From Populus alba (taxonomy: Eukaryota; Streptophyta; Magnoliopsida; Malpighiales; Salicaceae), in assembly GCF_005239225.2 (NCBI RefSeq), contig NC_133284.1:50686697-50750696 (forward strand): 64,000 nucleotides of DNA, read 5' to 3'. Both the position numbers and the translations under genes were made by a program. This document shows positions 35,681 through 46,363 of the stretch, piece by piece. Each line of letters begins with the position of its first letter. The stretch's first letter is position 1. The notes under the pieces were generated by a model. It had not been told where the DNA came from, searched no databases, and saw nothing but the letters and a program-made list of their open reading frames with translations.

Positions 35681-35821
35681 GGTGTTTGTATTAGAAATTA
35701 ACCGAGCTAGGCAAGTAAAATGTGTATACCTCAAGAAGATATTGAAGTATTGATGGAGGAGAGATTGAGAGGGGTTAAGATATGGATGATTTAATGGAGA
35801 AGAATGAAGGCTTTGATGAGG

Positions 35822-35829
35822 TATTTATA
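35822..35829 (-). promoter_or_regulatory. TATA box of STIG1 copy 2
   Basis: Reverse-strand TATAAATA about 145 bp upstream of the ATG. The upstream block TGTGCTAGTAGTGGAGTGG is shared with copy 1. Confidence 0.7.
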
Positions 35830-36083
35830 AAGGGTTCCTCATCGTATGAAAACAACTCGAATTTGAAAGGAAATTGCATGGTTTCTCATGTTGTGTGCTA
35901 GTAGTGGAGTGGTCTTATTCAACTTTTTTTTTTTTTCCAAGTTAATGTCGAAATCAAGTAGCAAACCAAGTTAGGCTTTGAAAAATAATATATCCAAAAT
36001 TAGGTCTTGGATTAGGTAGGTGAGTCACCTCATGGTTACTGGTTATCGTTTTTTTTTTTTTTTCACAAGTAAGCATTCATTAT

Positions 36084-36350
36084 AATTGGCATAGTTTTAA
36101 AACTCCATCAGATGTTTGACTGGGGCAATACTTTGATCACCAAGTTAATTAAAAAAAACATAATTAAAATAATATTATTTTAATAAAAATTTTAAAAAAT
36201 AAAGTCTGCGAATTGATAATTATATTCTAATTAAATTTGATTGGATCAATAATATTTATCAGATTAACTAGATATTTTTTTTTTCTAATTTAAGCTGTTA
36301 TAGATTTTGGATCAGCGAGTCAATTCACCGAGCTGGATGGAGTGTTGAAA
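36084..36350. mobile_element. Possible MITE with GTTTT(G/A)AAAC-type ends
   Basis: The left end TAGTTTTAAAACTCCATC and the right end, reversed ATTTCAACACTCCATCC, are imperfect inverted repeats about 260 bp apart. The left end resembles the left inverted repeat at 45313 (GTTTTGAAACTCGATCC). I see no equivalent insertion in the matching part of STIG1 unit 1. No target duplication could be settled. Confidence 0.4.
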
Positions 36351-37149
36351 TAATTAGCAATTGATTTCGTTCCGCACTCACTGTGTGTTGTTGTCAAGTA
36401 TATGCATGATAATTGATATAAAAATAGGAAAATGCAAGGATAATTGTAACTTCTTGCTACCATAATTACATGTCAACACATATTATTAGAATCCTTTTTC
36501 AGCAAGCATCTTTAGCTGACTTTTCTTGTTTCATTTTTCTCAAGCAAATCGTACAAGGCACCCTGCGTGTTTGACGAACTTTAAAAACCGTTATGGGAGC
36601 ACTTCCACATAGCCTCTCGTTGACCTTAATTCATCAGGATTGTTAGACAACATTATTTTAATTTGTATCCTAAGTTTCTAGCTCACCAGTATGACCAAGT
36701 GGTTCGATTGTTTTCGTCAAAAAACTAGAGATCAACAAGCACCTGAAATGTGAAAACCTTAATTGAACATTTCAATATTTTGGGTTGGATTAGATCCGCA
36801 CACGAGAAATTAAGCACTGTTTTGAAACTTAAAAAATATGTGAGTGAGATGGAAATAAAAGAGAGGAGTGAGAATTCAAAACATTAAAGGATGTGCAAAA
36901 AAGAAGTTTTGCTAAGTTTCTAAATCAAGAACACTTCACTTATTAGTCCATGATAAAATACCGTCAAGGCCTCTAATTGAATCATTCCCTGTGTATGTAA
37001 AGTTATTGTTTCAAGCCTTTAATCAAAATGTTAGAAGATGGAGAATGAGCTGAAACTATAAATTCCAATCTGACATTTTATCCTCAAAGATTAGCTTGTT
37101 TTTTGCAATCCAAATACCCCTATAAAATGCTATACAATAACATCATTAA

Positions 37150-39660
37150 GTTACTTCACTAGAACTTGTCTTTTTCCATGTCCAACCATGATGATTTGAT
37201 CTATTCTATTCAGCATGCACCCAGAGATGCCAAACTAATTTGAAATTGTTACCACAGTCTCCATGTGTGGTATCAATGAAGGAAAAAATGATTATCATGT
37301 TTTGTTTCATGTTCACAAAAGGGATATATTTCTTGGTTGGGATGTATCAAATGATGATACGCTAGGAAGGCTCTAGCACACACTCTGCCATGCAGTAACA
37401 GTCATATGAACATTTTGATCTTTGGTGTGGAATTTCCACAAGAGGGAAGAGTAAGGGAAGTTTCCTGAATAATAGATGTTATCAATTAAATCACTTTCGG
37501 ACTAGATAGTATAAACACCAGTTACTTCTCCTTCCCACATTCTTGTATCATCTCTGTTTTTATGCAAAGTTATACCTACTAGCAGTTGAGGCATACTATG
37601 TAACTGCTCCTCTTTTAATAGTAGTATGTATCTTTTCCAATATAACCTCCACTTCCACTAAGCTGAGACGTACTCCCCAATATCTAGCAAACATGATGAA
37701 GGTGTTGTGGACAAGAAAAATAGACGTGGATAAAGATTTTTTAACATCCCATAAGATAACTATTTATTTGTCTAGAAGTTGATGTATTTGTCATTGCCAG
37801 CCCAATACCAACAATTATTCTTCAAAGCCTCTCTAATTGCAAAGTCTGTGCTAATGGTAGAATTTATGGATTGCCATGTTTCTGAAATAGATGGATGAAG
37901 TATTTGGTAGGCCTTTAGTGAAAGAAATCTAATACTCTTTACTAATAAGCTCTTGTCGTCCTCCAAGATTAACCATAGCCTTTTAAATAGAAAATCCTTG
38001 TTCTTGCCTTCTAGTGAACCAATGTCTAGACCTTCTTTATTCTTTCCCCGACTAATATATGCTATGTAATGTTATAATTTTTTTTTTATCTTTTAAATCG
38101 CCACACCATAAGAATCTATTTTTTAATTGAAGTGGTGACCTAGCATAAGAAAAACACATACATGTAATATAAGAGGAGGGAGGGCACCATAATTTTAATA
38201 AGACTTTTTTTTTTGCCATGCTCAATAAGCATCCTTTCCATAAACCTAATCTTGTTCAGATGGTATTTATTACAAGTTTTCAAGTGGAGAGTCATTTTGG
38301 ATTTGCTCCTAATAGAAGTCCTAAGTACGGGATTGGGATTTAGTCTCATTTGCAATTTATTACATTTTACCATTTTTTGTCGTATATTCATCATCTAGGT
38401 TGATTCCCAACCAATAACTTTTATGAAAGTTGACCTTCAGACTTGAAGCTAGCTTAAACCACCTCAAAACCCTTTTAGTAGTTGATATCGAATGGAAGTC
38501 ATTAGGACTAAACACTAAGGTATCATATGTATATTGCAGATGACTTAGATGCATGTCATTTTTGCAATTAATTCCTTTAAATAAACCATAATTTGAAGCT
38601 TTGTTGAATAGAACTGATAACCCTTCCACAACTATGTAAAAAAAGACGACAGTAGGTCGCCTTGACATAGACCACGATGGACTCTAAACTCCATGCTTGG
38701 AGAGCCATTAGTAAGAATTGATAATTTAGATCCCGTAATGCATTCATGAATAAGAAAAATCCACCTCTTTTCCAAACCCATGTATGACATCACTTCCTCT
38801 AGATACAAGCAAATAACTAAATCAAAAGCCTTATGGAAGTACACTTTCATAACAAAACCATGATGCCCACTTTTCCTTACATTTTATATAACTTCATTTG
38901 CTATCATGAAGCCATCTAAGATTTGCCTACTAAAGATGATAGTTGTCTGGTTAGCACTAATAATGCTAGGCATAACTTGTCTCAATCTATTGGATAACAA
39001 TTTTCCAACAATTTTGTACAAGACTTTGAAAATTTAATATGCAATTTTTTGTTTTTGGGACCAAAAACTAGATAAGAGACATTAAACCTCTTTGGTAATT
39101 TCCTAAGCTTGAAAGATTCATGTACCATATCAAAGATGGCAGGCTCTATCATATGCCATATTATCTTGTAGAAGGTGAACATAAACCCATCGTGTGGAGA
39201 GTTTGGTGAATTGAAGCGGTCTCATTGTTGCTCTTCTAGTAGTGTCATTAGTGAACAAACTTAAAAAGTAAAAAAGTTACTGCTTCCTTAATGTTTATTG
39301 GAAAGGTATGTAGTTTATCATTACATTTGATTCGATTGATAAAGTTTATGCCTCTTCGAGTAATAGTTGTGACATGCAAGAATTTTATGTTCTTATCCCC
39401 ATCTTGCACGAGGTCTTTCATGATTTTTGACACCAAATTGATCTTAACACACTTACTTACGTCTCATTGCTTGGATCATAATGTTTACAGCTCAAAACAT
39501 TCATCATTTCTAAGTTGCCTATCCACCATTATATTCTTAATAGTTTGAATTTCATGTTGAAGCTATATTAGTTTTGAGTCCTGATTGTCAAACTCTTGTC
39601 TGTTTCAAATTCTGAGTTTTTGTAGCTATAAATGCTAGCCTTTTTAACTAATTAAAATCC
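37150..39660 (-). pseudogene. Decayed LINE (L1-type) reverse transcriptase
   Basis: Non-LTR retrotransposon relic read on the minus strand. From right to left: 39436-39248 holds the D-G-D-K-N-I-K-F-L-H motif just before RT; 39182-38982 an early RT piece; 38850-38632 the G-L-C-Q-G-D-L-L-S motif (normally GLRQGDPLSP); 38668-38360 the catalytic box as Y-T-Y-D-T-L-V-F, where the usual Y-A-D-D has lost its first aspartate. Near 37330-37270 a PFCEHE...HDNHFFLH piece resembles the zinc-binding zf-RVT domain at the end of plant LINEs. Stops and frameshifts are many. The 5' endonuclease part is missing. Confidence 0.8.
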
Positions 39661-41109
39661 CTATCTAACTTAATATCACATATTCACATTCCTTCCAAAT
39701 ACCCTCAAGTTTCTCCATAACCGACTATATATATACCCCTTAGTGTTGCAAAACTTCTTCATTTTTAAATTAAAATATTAAGAGGTGAATTTTAAAAAAT
39801 AATTGACTAAAAGATCATTGAAAACTAAAAAAAATAATAATAAAAAAGTTGATATTATGGGTTTTTTTTTTTATATAGTAACTTAAAGTGACTACAAAGA
39901 GTATTTGTAGTATGATAAGGATATAATAGAAATGAATGCTCATTTTTGTGTCAAGTTTTCAACAATATTATGGGTTTTTTTTTTTTTTTTTATAGTAACT
40001 TAAAGTGACTACAAGAGTATTTGTATCTTTGACTACAATGTTTTGCAGTCTGTTTTGTAATGAAACACAAGATTCTGCTGTTATAAATGTGGTTTTGTTT
40101 GGGTGATTCCAGCCTTGGTTGATGATTTCCTTGTTAATGGATTTTTTTTTTTGTAGGGTCGATTGCAACGCAAAATTTAGCACCTAATTTTCTACTCAAC
40201 TCTGTGGTCTCTTTAGCTAGCTAGAAATAACTTGATATTCAACAATTTTTTCACCATATTAGGACTATGTGTTCTCTTTAATCTTGCATGTAGTAGCCGC
40301 TGGATTAAGTTTATTGATGAGCCTTTTCAATATATATATGATCTGATTTACTTAGAAGAATGGACCAATACTAGCAATGTTTAGGTTTTCAATTAACTTG
40401 AAGTAACCATGAATTAGTTGATGGTTCTTCCATTGAGAAACCGGGCATGTTAGTTATTTGATGTATCAACGTATTTTTAAATTTTAATTAAGATTATATC
40501 TAAAAAGGTTAGAGGCAAAGTGATAAACCTAAACATAACGTAGGATACTTAGAATGTCAAGCTAGATGATATAGGTCTAGCTTGCTTCCAAGCCCAATAT
40601 TTCTAGGTTTAGTTGAGCATTGAATCTAAGCAAATATAAATCTAACAAGCTAACATACTTAACATTTCTAGGTTTAGCTATATGCTGAACACAAACAAAT
40701 ATGGGTTTTAGTAAGCTGCTAAACTCAACATCCTTGGGTTTGCACCCAAGAATGTTTCAAATGCTCAAGCTCTTTTGAAATATCATTTTTACTTCAACAA
40801 AGATAATATTGCATTATTGCTATTGATAATGGAATAAATAGTAGTCCATTTTGGTAACAAAAAGTGCTGTAAACATTGGAAACCTTCCCACCACAATGCC
40901 CTAAGCTCTATGTTGCTCAAACTTTTTAAAATTTCTATGTTGCTCAAAACTTTTTAAAATTTTAGATCTTAAATCTAGCACATATTTTGTGTCAACATGT
41001 ATACCTATGTCTTACCTGGCTAATTTTTAAAATTCTTTATTTGTTTTCACATAACTGAAGTGTCCAAATATCCATATCCGAGTGCTTAATGTCGGACACA
41101 AATATTCTT
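39661..41109. other. Intergenic stretch with small direct repeats
   Basis: No gene seen. A block of about 56 bp (TTATGGG, T-run, AGTAACTTAAAGTGACTAC) occurs at 39857-39912 and again at 39967-40025. A unit of about 70 bp with TTTCTAGGTTTAG and CAAATAT is repeated two to three times in diverged form at 40595-40750. Confidence 0.5.
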
Positions 41110-41293
41110 AGTGTATTTTTAGTAGTGTGGTGAAAGATGCTTTTTAAAAATGATTTTCGCTTAAAAATATAATAAAATAATTTTTTTTATTTTGACATCA
41201 TCACATTAAAATCATCAAAAAAACACTAAAAAATATTGATTAAATATTTTTTCAAGACAAATACACTTTTAAAAACATACCCAAACACAAGTG
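41110..41293. mobile_element. MITE-like short repeat
   Basis: The sequence TAGTGTGGTGAAAGATGC, then TTTTCGCTTAAAAATA, then GACATCATCACATTAAAA and ACACTAAAAAATATTGATT, ending CATACCCAAACACA, has the order of blocks I recall from an abundant short poplar intergenic repeat. The ends form short inverted matches (TGTTTGGG-type). Identification is from memory. Confidence 0.45.
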
Positions 41294-42023
41294 GAAACAC
41301 ACTCTCGTGTACTCAAAACAAAAATTTGAAGCAACATACCAGGAGCTTTCATGTTGACATACGGGACTATAAAGTCCTCACTCTAGATGAAAAAAAAACT
41401 TGGCAGTGAATTGGGTGATTGAATTTAAAATGTCAAAAAAGGATCTATTTTAAAGAAAAGAATTAATTAATGTTATGACAATTTTTGGAGAATTCTCTTT
41501 GTTTTATTGTTTGATTGATTTTGAGTTTTTTTCTGACATGCATGGATTTGTATGTGATGCATGGTATTGAGGAACTTGAGATTGATGCCAATTTGGATCT
41601 TAAATGTAATTAGGAATTCAAGCTTTGGGGTCTATTTTGCTTTCCAATTTATTTGAAGAATAAAAAACTTTATTATTTTTTTACTAGCTAGTTAAAAAGC
41701 AAGATGAAAAGTAAGTTAAGACAAACAGGCCCTAAATCTCGTAAATGGTAATCTTCGGATCGATGGTTAGAAATTCTAGACAGATGGAGAGCACAGGAGA
41801 GAAGTATAAAACATAATTTTGGAATTAAAATTTATAGAAGTAAATGATTACATAAACTTGAAAATCAACAACATAAAATCAATGCAAAAGCTAGCCCACC
41901 CAAATCGATTGCTCGCCTTTATCGGTAACACACAGCACAATCCTATTGACCATGCATGACATGACTAACCCATCTGATTGTTGCTGAAGGTCCATGAATT
42001 CCGTTTCTCATGCAAAAATCTAA

Positions 42024-42474
42024 TTAATTAGCGTAGCTACACAATCCATACAAGCAAGAGCTTCCTTTTTTGCACTTTTGATTAACACTTGCCACAGTGT
42101 TTCTCATCAACAGAAGGGTCAACACACTTCCCTTGACAGCACATCTCTGAATACTTGCATTTTTTGCCACACTTACCACAGTTAAGCTTGTCGGACATCA
42201 CATTAACACACTGTTTTCTGCAGCAGTCAGGCCCAGCACTTCCTTTGGCACGACAAATTGGGGGGTATTTGTCACATGTCATGGTCACTTTACTAGCAAG
42301 GAAACGACCACTTGTAAGGAGATGTGGCTGTTCCTCGTCTCTTTGCAAGGGAAGGTCATTGGTGCTATGTTTTTCTACGCTAACATGGGATTGTTTAACC
42401 ATTGGTGTTGCTGATTGAATGTTGGCTAAGGCTATAAGCACTAGCAAGGTAAACAAAATTGTTGATGACTTCAT
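42024..42474 (-). pseudogene. STIG1-family gene, copy 3, with C-terminal frameshift
   Basis: Third STIG1-family gene. The open frame 42474-42082 encodes 130 residues: signal peptide (MKSSTILFTLLVLIALANI), acidic/basic linker, then the Cys domain from TCDKYPPIC. It ends abruptly after H-C-G-K-C at a TAA. Directly downstream, one base out of frame, the missing end is still present and conserved (K-K-G-S-S-C-L-Y-G-L-C-S-Y-A), running to a stop at 42024. One extra T near 42084-42088 explains the break. As written the product lacks the last three of 16 cysteines. TATAAATA lies at 42560-42567 (reversed). It is more diverged than copies 1 and 2. It may be a fresh pseudogene, a truncated variant or an assembly error. 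Confidence 0.85.
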
Positions 42475-42559
42475 GACAAGGGACCTTTTGAGAGTTTGTG
42501 AGGTAATTTATAAATAATGATGCTAGCTTTCGGTGAAGGGAGGAAGGATACTGTGAAGG

Positions 42560-42567
42560 TATTTATA
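42560..42567 (-). promoter_or_regulatory. TATA box of STIG1 copy 3
   Basis: Reverse-strand TATAAATA in GGTATTTATAGC, about 90 bp upstream of the ATG, in the same context as in the other two copies. Confidence 0.65.
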
Positions 42568-42569
42568 GC

Positions 42570-43847
42570 AGGCTATTAGGGAAAAAATTTCCAATTTTTT
42601 TTCCATAATGGTGGAGCTAGGTCTTTTTCTTTAGTGGCCAAGTATTTTATTTTTTTCGTGCCTAAAATAGGAAAAATAGGAAATGGGGAAGAGGAGAAGA
42701 AACCTAAAACATGGAGGATAGAAAAGCATGTTGATCAATCTATAGGTGCCCGTGCAGAAACTTCCTGAACATGGATACCTCAGATTGTGTTGGGGGCTCA
42801 TATGGCCCCAACCAAGGTTGTAAGAGCACATGTAAAATGTCTTTGTCAGGCTAATATTTGAGTCTCTCTTCGTTGTCATATGATTTTTTGTACCTTGTTA
42901 AACAATAATTAACTAAAATTAACTTTTTGATTATGTAATTACTCCATTATATCTTATCTATTTGAAAAAAAAAAAAATGTTCAAAGAAAAGTTAGAGAAG
43001 GTTAAAAAAAATGCTTAAACATGCATCATGTTTAAGCGATTGTTTTATACGTTTTGCGTCTTAATTAGCCTGCTTTTAAAATTGGTTTTTTATTAAAAAA
43101 AGATCGAATTAATATTTTTTAAAAATGTTTTAAAATATTTTTAATTATTTTCTAAATATAAAACACTTTTAAGAAGATCAGGCTAAAATACAAAGTTACA
43201 ATCAGCTGCCCCTGTAATCAATTGGTTACACAGTGAACGCCTAGCAAAACAATGAGAATTACTGTGGCAAATATGAGTTGTCAAAAGAAAGGGAAGCAGA
43301 CTTTCTTCACAGTTAATGACCAATTCTGCAGCCCACAATCTGCAGCCCACGCTACGAAGAAGCTCCAGCAATTTTCATTTTGCTTTTTCCAGCGTTTGAT
43401 TTCTGAATTTCTCATGTCAGTTATAGAAGCACTTTCTTTCCTTTACCTTGGCAATTGCGTGAAGGCATCTCACAATTTCCTTTCCAGAAGAAAAGGGTTG
43501 GGATTTTGCTTCAAGTTTTGACTTTTCATTATTTCCAAATCATAGATATATATTTCTCCACAGTTCGGCTACCTTGCAATATGCAATGACCAAGAACATT
43601 CGCAGGTCCAAAGCATGTGTTGCAGACTTGCAAACAATATTTTATTCTCTTCTCTTTAGTCCTCCGTCAACTTCTCCTCTGATAGCTGCCAATAATCCGT
43701 GACAAATGTAAATGAAGCCTGACTTTTGTAGGCAACTAAACGATATATGGGCAGCCATTTACTTCCTTTCTTGTGAACTTGCATCAACAAGAAACTGCTT
43801 GATACTGGTGCACCTTCCCTATGCACATGCTTAGTTTGACCGATGCT
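42570..43847. other. Intergenic stretch up to the assembly gap
   Basis: No recognisable gene on either strand. The 43190-43847 part has a less AT-rich composition and short open frames, but none shows a known motif. Confidence 0.4.
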
Positions 43848-44347
43848 NNNNNNNNNNNNNNNNNNNNNNNNNNNNNNNNNNNNNNNNNNNNNNNNNNNNN
43901 NNNNNNNNNNNNNNNNNNNNNNNNNNNNNNNNNNNNNNNNNNNNNNNNNNNNNNNNNNNNNNNNNNNNNNNNNNNNNNNNNNNNNNNNNNNNNNNNNNNN
44001 NNNNNNNNNNNNNNNNNNNNNNNNNNNNNNNNNNNNNNNNNNNNNNNNNNNNNNNNNNNNNNNNNNNNNNNNNNNNNNNNNNNNNNNNNNNNNNNNNNNN
44101 NNNNNNNNNNNNNNNNNNNNNNNNNNNNNNNNNNNNNNNNNNNNNNNNNNNNNNNNNNNNNNNNNNNNNNNNNNNNNNNNNNNNNNNNNNNNNNNNNNNN
44201 NNNNNNNNNNNNNNNNNNNNNNNNNNNNNNNNNNNNNNNNNNNNNNNNNNNNNNNNNNNNNNNNNNNNNNNNNNNNNNNNNNNNNNNNNNNNNNNNNNNN
44301 NNNNNNNNNNNNNNNNNNNNNNNNNNNNNNNNNNNNNNNNNNNNNNN
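43848..44347. other. Assembly gap, 500 N
   Basis: Exactly 500 undetermined bases, the size typical of a placeholder gap. It falls just left of the Copia remnant. Apparent open frames across it are meaningless. Confidence 0.97.
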
Positions 44348-44353
44348 AGATGT

Positions 44354-44788
44354 TTATTTTTTTCTTTCTGCAACCCTATTCAGATTGGGGGAATAAAGGC
44401 CATTAGTTTCATGGATTATGCCCTGACACCATAAGAATTGCTTCATCTCATGCTTGACAAACTCCTTACCATTATTAGTGTGCAGGACCTTAATTGAAGT
44501 TTTATACTGGGTAACAATCATTGAATAAAACTGCTTAAATGTGAGCACACAGCCTGCTTTGTATTGAGGGTGATTTGATTCAGTGGATTGGTGCAGGATT
44601 TTAGAAAACCTGCTCTGATACGATATATAATTTAGTAATGAGTTTAACATAATTCATTCATGTTTAAAATACAAGAAGCACATGGCTTCTTTATAGTCCC
44701 TTGTACAGTTTCTCCTACAGAATATATGAATACATATTGACAGTGATAGACATGGAATATAACTGAACAACTAAGAGTTCTAATCACA
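44354..44788 (-). mobile_element. Copia element remnant: LTR, primer site and integrase piece
   Basis: On the minus strand, a short LTR (about 44788-44621, sharing its sequence with window positions 1-168) is followed by TATCAGAGCA at 44620-44611, resembling the initiator-Met primer site. A joined open frame then holds a Copia integrase part: V-L-H-T-N-N-G-K-E-F (normally with an S/T-D-N-G catalytic Asp) and G-L-Y-S-P-N-L-N-R-V-A-E-R-K. Gag and protease between the primer site and integrase are missing, so an internal deletion fused them. The assembly gap hides the rest. Confidence 0.75.
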
Positions 44789-44789
44789 A

Positions 44790-45310
44790 CTCTTTAGAAG
44801 ATAATTACAATCAGAGATTAATTACAATATGCTACAAAAATATAATTGGAATAAAAATTACTTTCAATATCTTCTCTCTATAAAAGATAAAATTTATAAG
44901 CTATAAAATACTTCATGAATCCTTAAAGTTGAATGTTTATAATATTTTTATTTTTAACATATATATTTTCAAAGTTTATCTTTATAAAATATCAGTATAT
45001 AATTTCTTTCTTTATATAAAAACTTAAGCATTTAAAAATCCTTATATTATTAAAAAAAAAAATGTTTTACATGTACCAACTTTTATTATCTTGGCTTCCT
45101 TTACTTATGAGATACTGCCTATTAGCCACCACAACTAGAAAATATAAATCAAATTCCAACACATGGTTGTTTTTCTAAGCTCATATGCCACAAGCCAAAC
45201 ATCTCAATGGCTGTCATTTAAAGTTGATGTATTTCTATACAAGCCAAGGATGAATCTAACTACGGAGTTAATTTTGTGAAGGCGGTAGGTAATGAAGGCA
45301 TTGATTGCAT
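44790..45310. other. AT-rich spacer
   Basis: Nothing recognised between the Copia remnant and the inverted-repeat-bracketed AGO fragment. Confidence 0.4.
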
Positions 45311-45312
45311 AG

Positions 45313-46363
45313 TTTTGAAACTCGATCCGGTGGCTGATCCGGTCTAATGATCAAGTCATGGGTCAGATAGATTGACTTGGGTCAACCCAAAAAAAATTAA
45401 GTTGGCAAGGGAAGATATCTCTGAGGGCCACTTTTTTTTAGTTTTTCATTGATGGCATCATGGCAATGAAGAGCTCCAAAATTAGAATGAAGGGAAAAAC
45501 CTGTTAAGGTTCCCCGCCTTCTTCGTCCCAATGAACTTGTGATGTTCATGGGAGTGGATGTGACTCATCCTTGCGCTCTAGACAATATCAGTCCATCTAC
45601 TACTGCTATGATTGGTAGTATGAACTGGCCTACAGCAAACAAGTACGTCTCAAGAATGAGGTTGCAAACACATCGACAAGAAATCATCTAGGACCTTGGT
45701 GCAATGGTGAAAGGATTACTAGATGACTTTGTTTATCAGGAATTGAATGAACTTCCAAAAAGAATAATATTCTTTAAGGACGGAGTAACGAAGCCCAATT
45801 TTATAAGGTCCTGAAGAAGGAGTTGAAAGCCATTAGAGAAGTTTGTTCTAGATCCCCTAGTTTATAGACCTCCCCATTTCTTTTGCAGTAGTCTAGAAGA
45901 GGACATCACACACAAGGTTTGACTTTCCTTGTGAGACTGATCCATCTTCGACTAAGAACCAATTTTTTGATGAAAATATACCACCTGGGAATGTTTTGGA
46001 CACTGATTACCCTGGGATTGTTGTTAACAATAGAAGCAAAATCATGCATGCATCAACACAGAGAGTCAAAACAATCTCATTTTAACAAAAGAAAACAAGC
46101 CCTTGTAGAAATAAACAGAGATAGAGATGAGGCTTACCCGACTTGCACTTTTTCAATTCTAAGAAATCTATAAAGAAAAAAAAAAGGTAGCCAGGTCTCA
46201 GCTGAGTTTACCCGGGTCAACTAGGTTCTGGGTTGACCCGCCGGATCGACCGGGTTTCGCCAGGCCAACTCCTTGACGGGTTTTTATTTAGACCTGGACC
46301 GGTCGCATGCCCGAGTTCGCTGGGTCCTGGATCGACCCGCCAAGTCGGTTCAGGTTTCAAAAC
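45313..46363 (+). mobile_element. Inverted-repeat-bracketed segment carrying an AGO fragment (Pack-type candidate)
   Basis: The left end GTTTTGAAACTCGATCCGG at 45313 and the right end, reversed GTTTTGAAACCTGAACCG from 46363, form imperfect inverted repeats. Both sides continue with GATCCGG/GGGTCGA-rich subterminal sequence, longer on the right (46190-46360). Between them is a piece of an Argonaute gene. A gene fragment between transposon-like ends is the layout of a Pack-MULE or similar gene-capturing element. The right edge is hidden by the B' LTR that starts at 46364, so no target duplication can be read. Confidence 0.45.
45500..46020 (+). pseudogene. Argonaute PIWI-domain fragment, AGO7-like
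   Basis: Relic of the RNase-H-like PIWI domain of an Argonaute, the slicer protein of small-RNA silencing. The frame starting near 45542 shows M-F-M-G-V-D-V-T-H-P (with the first catalytic Asp), then a segment ending I-G-S-M-N-W-P-T-A-N-K-Y, then R-L-Q-T-H-R-Q-E-I-I, a TAG stop, then L-P-K-R-I-I-F-F-K-D-G-V (with the second catalytic Asp). A shift near 45796 is followed in another frame by Q-F-Y-K-V-L-K-K-E-L-K-A-I. After more shifts, FPCETDPSSTKNQFFDENIP at about 45923-45985 is recognisable. The wording of these motifs fits AGO7 best, from memory. Everything N-terminal (N, PAZ, MID) and the final part are absent. At least one stop and two frameshifts make it non-coding. Confidence 0.8.

Noticed and set aside
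43821..44406. Open frames spanning 43.8-44.4 kb
   Set aside because: They consist almost wholly of N from the assembly gap.
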